Source of the DNA: Alphaproteobacteria bacterium
Lineage (GTDB): Bacteria > Pseudomonadota > Alphaproteobacteria > JAUXUR01
Length of the DNA: 38,828 nucleotides
Assembly: GCA_030696155.1 (NCBI GenBank)
Contig: JAUYSY010000123.1
Span: 1-38,828 of the forward strand
Reading direction: 5' to 3'
In this document: piece after piece, positions 1-8,006 of the stretch
Layout of the letters: every line of letters starts with the position of its first letter
Numbering within the stretch: the first letter of the stretch is position 1
Position numbers and translations under genes: made by a program
Notes under the pieces: generated by a model
Told to the model about the DNA's origin: nothing
The model's input: only the letters and a program-made list of their open reading frames with translations
Databases searched by the model: none

Positions 1-90
1 GTTATGGTCTACGACCATATATTTTAATCTGGGCCCTGGATCTGCGTATGAAGCTGCGCTTCAACGCGTCCAGGAAAACAAGAAAGGTGC
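1..90. repeat. Palindromic repeat, CTGGA family (cut by window edge)
   Basis: Two hairpins stand side by side: TATGGTC/GACCATA near the left edge, then a CTGGA...TCCAG palindrome whose inner stem is TGAAGC/GCTTCA. The same arrangement (small hairpin, then CTGGACCCTGGATC-like palindrome) recurs at 4418-4495, so this is one copy of a dispersed non-coding repeat family. It lies upstream of the toxin-antitoxin pair. Confidence 0.6.
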
Positions 91-146
91 TCTCATTTCA
101 AATAAACAGAATTATGTAATTTTTTTTAAAAGCAGAATAAATTGCA

Positions 147-178
147 TTGACAAGCAAACTAAGTTTAGCTAAGCTAAA
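147..178 (+). promoter_or_regulatory. Putative promoter and operator of the toxin-antitoxin operon
   Basis: A TTGACA hexamer (147-152) is followed 17 bases later by a weak -10 (TAAGCT, 170-175). A perfect 15-base palindrome, TTTAGCT-A-AGCTAAA (164-178), covers that -10. Phd/YefM antitoxins repress their own operons by binding palindromes at the promoter, so this is the natural operator candidate. The palindrome is seen directly; its role is inferred. Confidence 0.45.
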
Positions 179-209
179 AATATAAACAATATTTTTTTAT
201 GGTGATGTC

Positions 210-437
210 ATGCAATTTGTAAATATCCATGATGCAAAAACAAATTTATCAAAATATCTAGAGCAAGTATCTAGCAATCATGAACCCATTATTATTTGTA
301 AAAATGGCAAACCCATTGCTCAACTAACAGAATACAAACAATTACCCACGCGCAGATTAGGATTATGGCACAATAAAGTTATAATAAAAGAAGATTTTGA
401 TGATTTACCAGCTAGTTTTAAAGATTTTTTCGAATGA
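210..437 (+). CDS. Type II antitoxin, Phd/YefM family
   Basis: A 75-residue protein with the Phd/YefM N-terminal DNA-binding fold. The pattern NIHDAKTNLSKYLEQV, then a strand ending in KNGKPIAQL, is characteristic of the family. The C-terminal 25 residues (acidic, FDDLPASFKDFFE) are the usual toxin-wrapping tail. The stop codon overlaps the toxin start by four bases (ATGA), indicating translational coupling. The protein should neutralise the downstream PIN-domain toxin and, with it, repress the promoter through the palindrome at 164-178. The ribosome site is weak (GGTGAT). The family call is firm; target and physiological role cannot be read from sequence. Confidence 0.88.
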   Translation: MQFVNIHDAKTNLSKYLEQVSSNHEPIIICKNGKPIAQLTEYKQLPTRRLGLWHNKVIIKEDFDDLPASFKDFFE

Positions 438-805
438 AATATTTGCTTGATACATGTGTGCTTCTATGGGCGCTTGAGGGAAATCAAAAAAAACTTAACA
501 AATTTTATGAACTCATTGAAGATTCATCAAATTCCATTTTTGTAAGCGTCATAAGCTATTGGGAAATAACAATCAAAAAAGCATTAGGTAAGCTTGTTGC
601 ACCTGATGATCTGATTGAAATTATAGAACAAACGGGTTTTTCTTGGTTAAATTTAGATGTTTCGCATATTAAAGAACTTGAAAAATTACCAATGCTTCAT
701 CACGATCCATTTGATCGACTTTTAATAGCACAATCAAATGCGACACAATTAAAATTATTAACGCTCGACGAAAAAATCTTGAATTATTATACTCATAAAC
801 AATAA
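434..805 (+). CDS. Type II toxin, PIN-domain (VapC-like) ribonuclease
   Basis: A 123-residue PIN-domain protein, full length for the family. The acidic metal-binding residues expected of a VapC nuclease are visible: D6 in LLDTCV, E44 in YWEIT, D94 in HHDPFDRLL and D112 in LTLDEK. The HHDPFDRLLIAQ block is typical of the VapC subgroup that pairs with Phd-like antitoxins. It overlaps the antitoxin gene by four bases and should be co-translated. VapC toxins cleave tRNA or rRNA to stop growth; the specific RNA target here is unknown. The active site looks intact, so the pair is probably functional. The gene ends 18 bases before a convergent gene, with no visible terminator. Confidence 0.88.
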   Translation: MKYLLDTCVLLWALEGNQKKLNKFYELIEDSSNSIFVSVISYWEITIKKALGKLVAPDDLIEIIEQTGFSWLNLDVSHIKELEKLPMLHHDPFDRLLIAQSNATQLKLLTLDEKILNYYTHKQ

Positions 806-823
806 AATGCCTTTTGATGCACA

Positions 824-1783
824 TTAAAACTTATCCATACTATTTTTAATAAAATCTCTTAATGATTCAGCAACATAGCCTTTATATTCTGGAAATAATT
901 CAATACCATCGCAAGATTTGATACGCGCAAAACTTAACGCAAAAGTAAAATGTTTTATTATTTGCGCTAATACAAAGGCTTCTTGAAGGTTATCCTCCGT
1001 TCCATAATCTTTCCATTGCGCCAAATACATCTTTTGAAGTTTTAAACAGACTTTATCATTTAATTGATGATTTCTTTTGGCGCTATCTAATACAGAAACA
1101 ATCGAAAAAAAGGGATGCGCAATAGATGTATCCCCCCAATCATTAATAGTGATCCTATCCCCTTGAATGAGGATATTATTATCATGAAAATCACCATGTT
1201 CAATCGTTTCAGGAATAGTGTAAGATGCTAATCGTTCACATAAAATTTGTAGTTTAGGTATTAAATGTTCAAGAACATCTATTTCAGATGGCATTAATCC
1301 ATCTACTATTAGCATATCTCTCTGTTTTATAAAATCATTATATAATTGTGACAGCTTTTTGAGTCGCCAATCATTAACGCCCGTCATTAAAAGTTTATCA
1401 ACATATGGAATCGTCTTAATTTGAATGTCTGCATATATTTCTAAGGCTTTACAATATAATTCTGCATTAAAACTTTTTTTTAAAATAGTGCGAAGTGGAA
1501 CACCACAATCTTTCATTAAAAAACAAGATAAATCCACATTTGAAGCAATGATTTTCGGTACTTTTTGAGTTATATGACGCGATAAAAACAATAGAATTTT
1601 AGGCTCAATAGAAAAATCTTTGGCCATTGATTTTAGAAAAATACCGCCCTTCGAGGTGTCAAATTTGGTTACGCAAGACCATGGCATATCACGTATAATC
1701 TGAGGCTTATTAAGAACCTTATATCCGTTAATGTTTAAATAATCTTCTGCCCATTGCAATATTTGTTTTTGATTATTATTCAT
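824..1783 (-). CDS. Phosphotransferase, APH/choline-kinase fold
   Basis: A 319-residue protein with the kinase-like fold of aminoglycoside and choline/ethanolamine phosphotransferases. The catalytic loop HGDFHDNN (196-203; D198 catalytic base, N203 metal ligand) and the DWGD metal-binding motif (215-218) are intact, so an active small-molecule or sugar kinase is expected. The substrate cannot be deduced. The N-terminal lobe (1-90) lacks an obvious glycine loop, which is common in this superfamily. It begins six bases after the stop of the YbaK-like gene, so the two are probably one operon. A degraded copy of its first ~47 codons lies at 4141-4287. No signal peptide or membrane segment is seen. 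Confidence 0.8.
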   Translation of the reverse strand: MNNNQKQILQWAEDYLNINGYKVLNKPQIIRDMPWSCVTKFDTSKGGIFLKSMAKDFSIEPKILLFLSRHITQKVPKIIASNVDLSCFLMKDCGVPLRTILKKSFNAELYCKALEIYADIQIKTIPYVDKLLMTGVNDWRLKKLSQLYNDFIKQRDMLIVDGLMPSEIDVLEHLIPKLQILCERLASYTIPETIEHGDFHDNNILIQGDRITINDWGDTSIAHPFFSIVSVLDSAKRNHQLNDKVCLKLQKMYLAQWKDYGTEDNLQEAFVLAQIIKHFTFALSFARIKSCDGIELFPEYKGYVAESLRDFIKNSMDKF

Positions 1784-1789
1784 TTAGAC

Positions 1790-2278
1790 TTATTTAATTG
1801 AAATAATTTGACCTTTAGTGATTTCTTTTAAGTCACTCCCTTTTAAACTAAAAACAGCATTAGGATTGCCTGCTGCTGCCCAGATTTCATCAAATTGAAG
1901 TAAATCTTCATCGATTAATATAAAATCAATCGATTTTTTATGAGCAAAGGGTGGAATACCACCAATAACGAATCCAGTAATATCTCGTGTAAAATCAGCA
2001 TCAGCTTTTATGATTTTTTCACCAACTTGTGTTTCAATTATTTTTTCATTAACACGATTAATACCACTCGCCAAAACAAGAACAGGTTTATGGGTGTTTT
2101 TTGTTTTGAATATAAGAGATTTACAAATTTGTGCTACTTCACAACCAATAGCTCGTGCTGCATCATCAGCAGTTCTTGTGCTTTCTGCAAGTTCCACAAC
2201 TTTAAAGTTAAGTCCCTTTTGGGATAAAAATTCTTGAACATTTTGTGCACTTTTGCTTAGAGCTTGGCTTTGCGTCAT
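1790..2278 (-). CDS. YbaK/ProX-type aminoacyl-tRNA deacylase
   Basis: A 162-residue protein filling one YbaK/aaRS-associated domain. The conserved lysine lies in QICKSLIFK (about residue 53), and the family signature GGIPPFAH is present near residue 106. Members hydrolyse mischarged tRNAs (for example Cys- or Ala-tRNAPro) in trans, or are related to the ProRS editing insert. The substrate here is uncertain, as the family includes YbaK, ProX and uncharacterised paralogues. It is first in a two-gene minus-strand unit with the phosphotransferase (six-base gap). Its start faces the divergent phospholipase D-like gene across about 160 bases. Confidence 0.82.
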   Translation of the reverse strand: MTQSQALSKSAQNVQEFLSQKGLNFKVVELAESTRTADDAARAIGCEVAQICKSLIFKTKNTHKPVLVLASGINRVNEKIIETQVGEKIIKADADFTRDITGFVIGGIPPFAHKKSIDFILIDEDLLQFDEIWAAAGNPNAVFSLKGSDLKEITKGQIISIK

Positions 2279-2440
2279 ATTGATCTACCACATATTGTTT
2301 TTCTTAATTTAGTTAAATTTAGTTTTATTGTCAACATTACAATTTTTATTGTGTTTTTAATCATTAGTTGCTACAATACAACAATAATTAAATTTTTTAT
2401 TATAAAATTAAGTGTAAAATATAACGGAGTTGCAGTAATA

Positions 2441-3808
2441 ATGCGTATCATATTAATTTTATGTCTATTGCTTTGTGGTCATGAAGCATTTTCATATAGC
2501 CTTCTTGAAAAAGGTGATCTTATTCTTGTATTAGACGATTATGGTCGTCAAAAATATAGCTACAATAAATATCTTTGTAGAGTCATTTTAAAAGATAACG
2601 GAAGATCATTTTTTGTAGAACGTTTTGAAAAGCAAAAAATTGATGAAATTTCAGTTAAAAAAACTTCTGGTAAAAGAAAATTTCATGAAATTTCAACAGA
2701 GATATCCTCTGTAAAACGAAGTAAAAAAGTTGATCAACAGACTTTTTTTAATCAACTTCAAGACCAAGATGATTTTATCACTGAAGAAGAATCACCCTTA
2801 CTCGACGAAATTGAGCAAGCATATGCTCTTCAGGAACTTCAACAAGAACAATCGATCATTAATACTAAGATAGATCATCTTATTGGTCCTGAGGCTCATC
2901 ATGAAGTTTTGAAGAACACAATTGCCTCAGCGCAAAAAAACCTTTTAATAAGTTCTGACTCAATTACTTTTTTACCTAAAGATATTTATAAAGCACTTAA
3001 GGATGCCTCATTAAGAGGTGTTAAAATCTATATATATGTCAACAGATTAATCGATGAAAGAGTTTTAGGTTTCTTGGAGAGTATAAGCACCATTCAGCAA
3101 CGAAATATTCATGCAAAATATCTTATTGCAGATGATGTTTGCGTGATCATTGGTTCTCATAATTGGTTTGATTTTGATCATTGTGACGGCCATAATAGAT
3201 CCTTTAAGATAAGCGAAAATAAAGAATATGTTAACGGTATTAAAGATCAAATATGGGAGCAAATTAGATATTATGGTAATGTACGACATGGAAATGAAAG
3301 AAGCATTCAAAAAGCACAAAAAAGCATATATAGAAATGCTATTTTAGAATATCCTCTGACACCTAATGGTGATTCCAAGCTTTCACTTTTATCTTCATTA
3401 GACGCTCATGAGATTTTTTTTAATGAAATTTGTCAAAAAGCACAACATCGAATTCAAATTTATTCACCTTTTGTAACTTTTGATAATGCAGCAGTACGAT
3501 TAATAGAGGCTGTTGAATCATTAAGACCTGGTGTGAAGATCGATATTTTTATATGGAGAGGCTCAAAAGCTGATCAATTGTTTGATTTCATACAAGGAAA
3601 CCCTGCTTTGGCAAAACGCATTAATGTACATGAACTTGAACCTGATCATCATCATAAGACACTCATTATGGATGATAAAATTATTTGTGAAGGTTCATTC
3701 AATTGGCTTTCATCATCATTATCTGAGGAAAGTCGTGGGCATAATTTAGATACTTCCTTAGTGTGTGAAGGAGATATAGCCAAAAGCATTTTAGCTGCTT
3801 TAAACTAG
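2441..3808 (+). CDS. Exported phospholipase D-like protein with two HKD motifs
   Basis: From the ATG at 2441 (GGAG at 2426-2429) this is a 455-residue protein starting with a signal peptide (MRIILILCLLLCGHEAFSYS). The open frame extends 59 codons upstream, but that extension overlaps the divergent ybaK start and has no better ribosome site. Residues 60-140 are charged and low in complexity. Two phospholipase D half-sites follow: HAKYLIAD (H224, K226, D231) and HHKTLIMD (H404, K406, D411). Each is followed by GSHNW or GSFNW, as in cardiolipin synthase/nuclease-type PLDs. Both motifs are complete, so one bilobed active site is expected in the periplasm or outside the cell. Substrate (phospholipid or nucleic acid) is undetermined. 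An exported PLD would suit a host-interaction role, which is inference. Confidence 0.82.
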   Translation: MRIILILCLLLCGHEAFSYSLLEKGDLILVLDDYGRQKYSYNKYLCRVILKDNGRSFFVERFEKQKIDEISVKKTSGKRKFHEISTEISSVKRSKKVDQQTFFNQLQDQDDFITEEESPLLDEIEQAYALQELQQEQSIINTKIDHLIGPEAHHEVLKNTIASAQKNLLISSDSITFLPKDIYKALKDASLRGVKIYIYVNRLIDERVLGFLESISTIQQRNIHAKYLIADDVCVIIGSHNWFDFDHCDGHNRSFKISENKEYVNGIKDQIWEQIRYYGNVRHGNERSIQKAQKSIYRNAILEYPLTPNGDSKLSLLSSLDAHEIFFNEICQKAQHRIQIYSPFVTFDNAAVRLIEAVESLRPGVKIDIFIWRGSKADQLFDFIQGNPALAKRINVHELEPDHHHKTLIMDDKIICEGSFNWLSSSLSEESRGHNLDTSLVCEGDIAKSILAALN

Positions 3809-3955
3809 GGTGCGTTCATCTAAAATAGAATAGAAAGGCGTCAGAACCACATCATTACCCATAAGTATAAGAAACACATCTTAACTTTCAACGCACACCC
3901 TAGCTGATTCCCTGGACCAATGAGAGCCCAAAGGGCTCTAATCCAGATCCCAGGG
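3809..3955 (+). repeat. Left arm of composite inverted repeat
   Basis: This arm has two parts. The first runs from a CTAGGGTGCGTT end to AACGCACACCCTAG, with ATCATTACCCATAA inside. The second is a palindrome beginning CCCTGGACCAATGAGAG with stem GAGCCC/GGGCTC. The reverse complement of 4447-4597 matches it collinearly, including a run of about 30 identical bases in the palindromic part. It begins directly after the stop of the phospholipase D-like gene. Confidence 0.7.
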
Positions 3956-3989
3956 AAACAAAAATAGTAGAGAAAATTTCAATCATAAA

Positions 3990-4135
3990 TAGACTTCTTT
4001 CGAAATTCGTTAATGTGAGGTGAGCGATAGAAGATTCGGCACGGAAGACCGTAATGTATTTCTTCATACATGAGGATCTGCGTACCGAAACGACGCATCA
4101 ATCGGCCAAAGTAATAGAGTTTTGAAAGAAGTCTA
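3990..4135. repeat. 146-bp MITE-like element, copy 1
   Basis: The element begins TAGACTTCTTTCGAAA and ends TTTTGAAAGAAGTCTA, forming terminal inverted repeats of about 16 bases. A second copy at 13271-13415 matches through most of its length, including the internal TTCGGCAC and ACGCATCAATC blocks. A lone right end is at 34587-34606. There is no coding capacity, so it is a non-autonomous repeat. It abuts the broken end of the phosphotransferase pseudogene at about 4141. Confidence 0.75.
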
Positions 4136-4140
4136 TTTCA

Positions 4141-4287
4141 GAAAAACACAGCCTTTCGAGGCATCAAACTGGTTACGCAAGACCAAGGCATATCACGCAT
4201 AATTTGAGGCTCATTGAGAATCTTATATCCGTTAACGTTTAAATAATTCTCTGTCCATTGTATTATTTGTTTTTAATTATTATTCAT
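4141..4287 (-). pseudogene. Decayed 5' fragment of the phosphotransferase gene
   Basis: Read on the minus strand from the ATG at 4287, this matches the first ~47 codons of the intact phosphotransferase at 824-1783. Recognisable blocks include NYLNVNGYKILNEPQI (intact: DYLNINGYKVLNKPQI) and RDMPWSCVT. Codon 5 is TAA where the intact gene has CAA, and one base is missing near codon 41, shifting the frame. Homology stops where the 146-bp element ends (4135-4140). It is a non-functional duplicate. Confidence 0.82.
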
Positions 4288-4316
4288 TGGGATTTATTTC
4301 AAATCTACTACCTCTT

Positions 4317-4437
4317 TGTTTTCCTGGACTCGTTGAAGCAAAGCTTCATACGTAGATCCAGGACCCAGACTGAAATGCATGCTCGCAAGAGCATGTCTTT
4401 ATTTTTTAACGCTTAGTTATGATCTTCGATCATGATT
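4317..4437. repeat. Cluster of three palindromes between the inverted arms
   Basis: The first palindrome (4324-4363) is CTGGA...TCCAG with inner stem TGAAGC-AAA-GCTTCA, an inverted relative of the copy at the window start. It is followed by CATGCTC-GCAA-GAGCATG (about 4378-4395) and ATGATC-TTC-GATCAT (about 4419-4433). None lies in a gene. Together with the flanking arms they make the 3809-4639 gap almost entirely repeat-derived. Confidence 0.6.
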
Positions 4438-4446
4438 ATTTCTGGA

Positions 4447-4597
4447 CCCTGGATCCGCATTCGAGCCCTTTGGGCTCTCATTGGTCCAGGGAAACAACTG
4501 GGGTAGGCGTTGAGAAGTACGACTTACCATATTATGGGTAATGATATGGTCGCATGACGTAGGAAGAGGGGTAAATTATCAACGCATAATGCTTGTC
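4447..4597 (-). repeat. Right arm of composite inverted repeat
   Basis: This is the reverse-complement counterpart of 3809-3955. The palindrome with GAGCCC-TTT-GGGCTC comes first, then the segment with GGGGTAGGCGTTGA, TTATGGGTAATGATATGG and the terminal AACGCA end. The same order of parts on the opposite strand makes the two arms one inverted pair about 490 bases apart. Confidence 0.7.
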
Positions 4598-4604
4598 GTA
4601 TTAT

Positions 4605-4633
4605 ATGCCAGGACTAGAAAAAATTGTCTGGCA
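4605..4633 (-). terminator. Possible hairpin terminator after ftsH
   Basis: TGCCAGGAC and GTCTGGCA flank an 11-base AT-rich loop just downstream of the ftsH stop. The stem is good apart from one bulge, but no U-tract follows it on the minus strand, so Rho-independent termination is doubtful. Confidence 0.3.
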
Positions 4634-4639
4634 TTAACT

Positions 4640-6571
4640 CTAAACCGGCTGTTCCCCAGGTGTCGTTTTAGGTGATATTTCACCCTCATCATTACTTGTA
4701 GGTACTGAAGATTTTTTAGGCGCAGGTACGTCGCCTTCTGGTGTTACATAAGGTGTACGCACAATTTTTTCACCACGCAACAAAGCATCAATTTCTTCAC
4801 CCGAAAGTGTTTCATATTCAAGTAAACTTTGCGCCAAAAGATGAAGTTTATCGATATTGTCTGTTAAAATCTGTTTGGCACGATTATAAGCTGTTTCAAT
4901 TACAAGTTTTACTTCTTCATCAACCAATTGTGCAGTTGAATCGGACATATTTTTATGCGTTGTAATTGTCGCACCTAAAAAGACTTCGCGGTCAGGTTCA
5001 CCATACAGAATGGTGCCTAATTTATCGCTCATGCCCCATTCAGTGACCATTTTGCGCGCCATGTTCGTCGCACCTGCAATATCACTTGAAGCACCTGTTG
5101 TGACTTGCGTTGGTCCGAAAATAAGCTCCTCAGCAACACGGCCACCCATGGCGACACATATATCGTCAAGCAATTTTTCTTTGGTCACAGAATAACGATC
5201 GCTTTCAGGCAAACGCATGACCATGCCTAAAGCACGTCCACGCGGTACAATCGTTGCTTTATGGATAGGGTCCGAAGATACACAATGGATTGAAACAAGA
5301 GCATGTCCACCTTCATGATAGGCTGTTAATTTTTTCTCTTTTTCAGTCATGACCATCGAACGACGTTCTGCGCCCATCATAACCTTATCTTTAGCTTCTT
5401 CAAACTCTGCCATGGATACAGTTGTGCGTCCTTTACGTGCAGCAAGAAGAGCTGCTTCGTTTACAAGATTAGCAAGATCAGCCCCTGAAAAACCAGGTGT
5501 ACCACGCGCAATAACAAGTGGTTTGACATCACCTGCCAACGGTAATTTTTTCATATGGATCGAGATAATTTTTTCACGTCCGCCTACATCAGGATTAGGC
5601 ACAATAACTTGACGATCAAAACGACCCGGCCTTAAAAGTGCGGGATCAAGAACATCTGGCCTGTTCGTTGCTGCAATCAAAATGACGCTTTCATTGGCTT
5701 CAAAGCCATCCATTTCAACAAGTAATTGATTCAATGTTTGCTCGCGCTCATCATTACCGCCGCCAAGTCCTGCGCCACGATGACGACCGACCGCATCAAT
5801 TTCATCGATAAAAATAATACAAGGGGCGTTTTTCTTACCTTGTTCAAACATATCGCGTACACGGCTTGCACCTACACCCACGAACATTTCAACAAAGTCA
5901 GAACCCGAGATCGAGAAAAAAGGAACATTCGCTTCACCAGCAATCGCACGCGCTAATAAGGTTTTACCTGTACCTGGAGGACCAACAAGAAGCACGCCTT
6001 TAGGAATCTTACCGCCCAAACGCTGAAATTTTTGAGGATCTTTTAAAAAATCAACAACTTCTTGAACTTCTTCTTTCGCTTCATCAATGCCTGCAACATC
6101 AGCAAAAGTCACACGACCTGGTTGCTCTGACATTAATTTTGCGCGTGATTTGCCAAAGCCCATAGCTTTGCCGCCACCACCTTGCATTTGACGCATGAAA
6201 AAAATCCAAACACCAATGAACAAAAGCATAGGGAACCAAGAAATAACAATACCCCAAAAAGAAGACATGCGATCTTCTTGCGCAGAAACCTCAACATTAG
6301 GGACGCCTTTATCAGTTAACACTTGAGCAAGATTTTTATCACCTTGCGTATTAACGATGAATTTTGTGCCATTATTATAATAACCGACAATACGGTTGCC
6401 TTGAATTTTAACACGACCAACTTCTTTGCTGTCAACTTTTGCCATAAATTGGGAATAAACGAGTGTATCAATAGGACCTTTATCACCAGAACCTTGAAAA
6501 ATATTGAATAAAGCCACCATTAATAGGCCAATGATAAGCCAAATGGCCATATTGCGTCCGAAATTTGACAC
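4640..6571 (-). CDS. ftsH: ATP-dependent zinc metalloprotease FtsH
   Basis: A 643-residue membrane-anchored AAA+ protease. Transmembrane segments at about 8-25 and 106-126 bracket a periplasmic domain. The ATPase carries Walker A GPPGTGKT (197-204), Walker B IIFIDE (252-257) and the second region of homology with arginine fingers (R315, R318). The protease has the zinc motif HEGGH (419-423). All key residues and the length agree with bacterial FtsH, which degrades misassembled membrane proteins and regulators. The start is a GTG at 6571, preceded by AAGGGGAT. It follows tilS after 12 bases, a conserved tilS-ftsH order in proteobacteria. Confidence 0.98.
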   Translation of the reverse strand: MSNFGRNMAIWLIIGLLMVALFNIFQGSGDKGPIDTLVYSQFMAKVDSKEVGRVKIQGNRIVGYYNNGTKFIVNTQGDKNLAQVLTDKGVPNVEVSAQEDRMSSFWGIVISWFPMLLFIGVWIFFMRQMQGGGGKAMGFGKSRAKLMSEQPGRVTFADVAGIDEAKEEVQEVVDFLKDPQKFQRLGGKIPKGVLLVGPPGTGKTLLARAIAGEANVPFFSISGSDFVEMFVGVGASRVRDMFEQGKKNAPCIIFIDEIDAVGRHRGAGLGGGNDEREQTLNQLLVEMDGFEANESVILIAATNRPDVLDPALLRPGRFDRQVIVPNPDVGGREKIISIHMKKLPLAGDVKPLVIARGTPGFSGADLANLVNEAALLAARKGRTTVSMAEFEEAKDKVMMGAERRSMVMTEKEKKLTAYHEGGHALVSIHCVSSDPIHKATIVPRGRALGMVMRLPESDRYSVTKEKLLDDICVAMGGRVAEELIFGPTQVTTGASSDIAGATNMARKMVTEWGMSDKLGTILYGEPDREVFLGATITTHKNMSDSTAQLVDEEVKLVIETAYNRAKQILTDNIDKLHLLAQSLLEYETLSGEEIDALLRGEKIVRTPYVTPEGDVPAPKKSSVPTSNDEGEISPKTTPGEQPV

Positions 6572-6583
6572 GCTGCGATCCCC

Positions 6584-7858
6584 TTATATTATATTTCCTT
6601 CTAAGCAATTCTTACGCCAAAGAGGAAGGAAATCAACTTTTAAAAAAACATCTATAGTACTATAACATAAGTGGGGAAGGTGAATAAACCCGTCAACCCC
6701 TTTTAAAACAGGAAATGAAAAAAAAGCTTTTTTTCTGTACGATTTAAGCCATATTGGGTCAACATTGTTTATATTTTTACCTATTGGCTCTAAGCTATAG
6801 TTCTGGATATCATGAAGATCGTATTTTATAAGATACCGATTGTCCCAAATACAAAATCCCTTCCCCTTAAGAAGTTGTGGATTAGGCAAATGTCGATTTT
6901 CGCGAAAAATATTAACAAGGTCTTTTTGTCGTTCAATTAAACAATGTGCAAGCGTTATTTTTTTTGTGTTTAATCGTAATTTTTCTATGAGATTTATTAA
7001 CGCATCATAGCGTATCGGATTTTTATGTGCGCCAATATTCTTAAGGCATTTTTTAAGCAATAAAACTACTATATTTTGTGGTAATTCATGAAGAATATAC
7101 TGTTTAAATTGAGCATAGCCTTCTAAATGATAAATGATATGTTTGTCATGCAAATAATTGACTTCTTCATCGAGTGCGTCTCGATAAAAACGAATATCAT
7201 CAATTGTTTTTACTAAATATTCAGTATTCATTTCTATAGGTAATGACGGCATTAATTCATGGCGAATTTGGCTTCTTAAATATTTTTGATTGTTATTACT
7301 CGGATCATTCATCCAGATTTTTGTATTAAAGCGTTGAAGTGTTTCAATTAAATCATTTTTTGTATGATGAAGCAAAGGTCTTACAAGATTAATGATTTTA
7401 CCTTGCTGCACAACAGGCATCGATGCTAATCCATACCAAGTACTTTTGGCCAAAAGGCGCATTAAAAAAGTTTCAATTTGATCATCTTGATGGTGAGCTA
7501 AAAATAAATCTTGAATATTATGTTCAATACAGAAAAGCTCAAAAGCTTCGTATCGTTTAAAACGGGCCCATTCTTGAATCCCTGTTTTAGGTTTCGCGCC
7601 TTCTAATGTTAAAATATGATGCTCAATATTCAGGGCTTTACAAATATTTTTGACCCATAAAGCTTCCGCCAAAGATTCAGGACGAAGGCCGTGATCACAT
7701 GTGATCGCTACAAGAGTTCGATGATTTTTTTGTACCCATTCATGCAACAATAACATGAGGCAAAGACTGTCCGGACCACCTGAAATTGCGATGGCAATTT
7801 TGGATCGTATCTGAGGATAAGAAGAAAGTATTGAGGTAAAATCTTGTGATTTGATCAT
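6584..7858 (-). CDS. tilS: tRNA(Ile)-lysidine synthetase TilS
   Basis: A 424-residue N-type ATP pyrophosphatase. The PP-loop SGGPDS is at residues 26-31, followed by the family blocks CDHGLRPES and AHHQDDQIETFLMRL. The remainder fits the TilS middle and C-terminal tRNA-binding domains, although the C-terminal half is divergent. The enzyme joins lysine to C34 of the CAU-anticodon tRNAIle, switching it to read AUA; this is essential in most bacteria and important in an AT-rich genome. It is co-directional with ftsH, 12 bases upstream. A hairpin repeat separates it from the LOG gene, so the promoter may lie within or beside the repeat. Confidence 0.95.
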   Translation of the reverse strand: MIKSQDFTSILSSYPQIRSKIAIAISGGPDSLCLMLLLHEWVQKNHRTLVAITCDHGLRPESLAEALWVKNICKALNIEHHILTLEGAKPKTGIQEWARFKRYEAFELFCIEHNIQDLFLAHHQDDQIETFLMRLLAKSTWYGLASMPVVQQGKIINLVRPLLHHTKNDLIETLQRFNTKIWMNDPSNNNQKYLRSQIRHELMPSLPIEMNTEYLVKTIDDIRFYRDALDEEVNYLHDKHIIYHLEGYAQFKQYILHELPQNIVVLLLKKCLKNIGAHKNPIRYDALINLIEKLRLNTKKITLAHCLIERQKDLVNIFRENRHLPNPQLLKGKGFCIWDNRYLIKYDLHDIQNYSLEPIGKNINNVDPIWLKSYRKKAFFSFPVLKGVDGFIHLPHLCYSTIDVFLKVDFLPLWRKNCLEGNII

Positions 7859-7878
7859 GTGTAAGCGGTATTCATAGC

Positions 7879-8006
7879 TAACTTTTCAGATTATGAGGCA
7901 AAGTCTAGAAAGGACGAGAACCGAAACGGAGTGTACTAAAGTACATGAGTATCGGAAGCGCAGTCATGACGACGAATTTGCCCATAATATGGATAGTTTA
8001 ATAGTT
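7879..8006 (+). repeat. Hairpin element of ~120 bp, copy 1 of 3
   Basis: The outer ends CTAACT...ATTATG and CATAAT...AGTTAG are inverted. Inside is the block GGCAAAGTCTAGAAAGG and a central hairpin around GTAC-(6)-GTAC flanked by ACCGAA/TCGGA. Copies at 16561-16675 and 21111-21230 share this order on the same strand. It fills the tilS to LOG-gene gap and touches the LOG-gene stop codon. Confidence 0.7.

Noticed and set aside
2264-2440. 59-codon upstream extension of the phospholipase D-like gene
   Set aside because: It overlaps the ybaK start on the other strand, and the ATG at 2441 has GGAG plus an immediate signal peptide.
3809-4600. CRISPR array
   Set aside because: There are many short repeats but they differ from one another, are palindromic in varied sizes, and are not regularly spaced by unique spacers.
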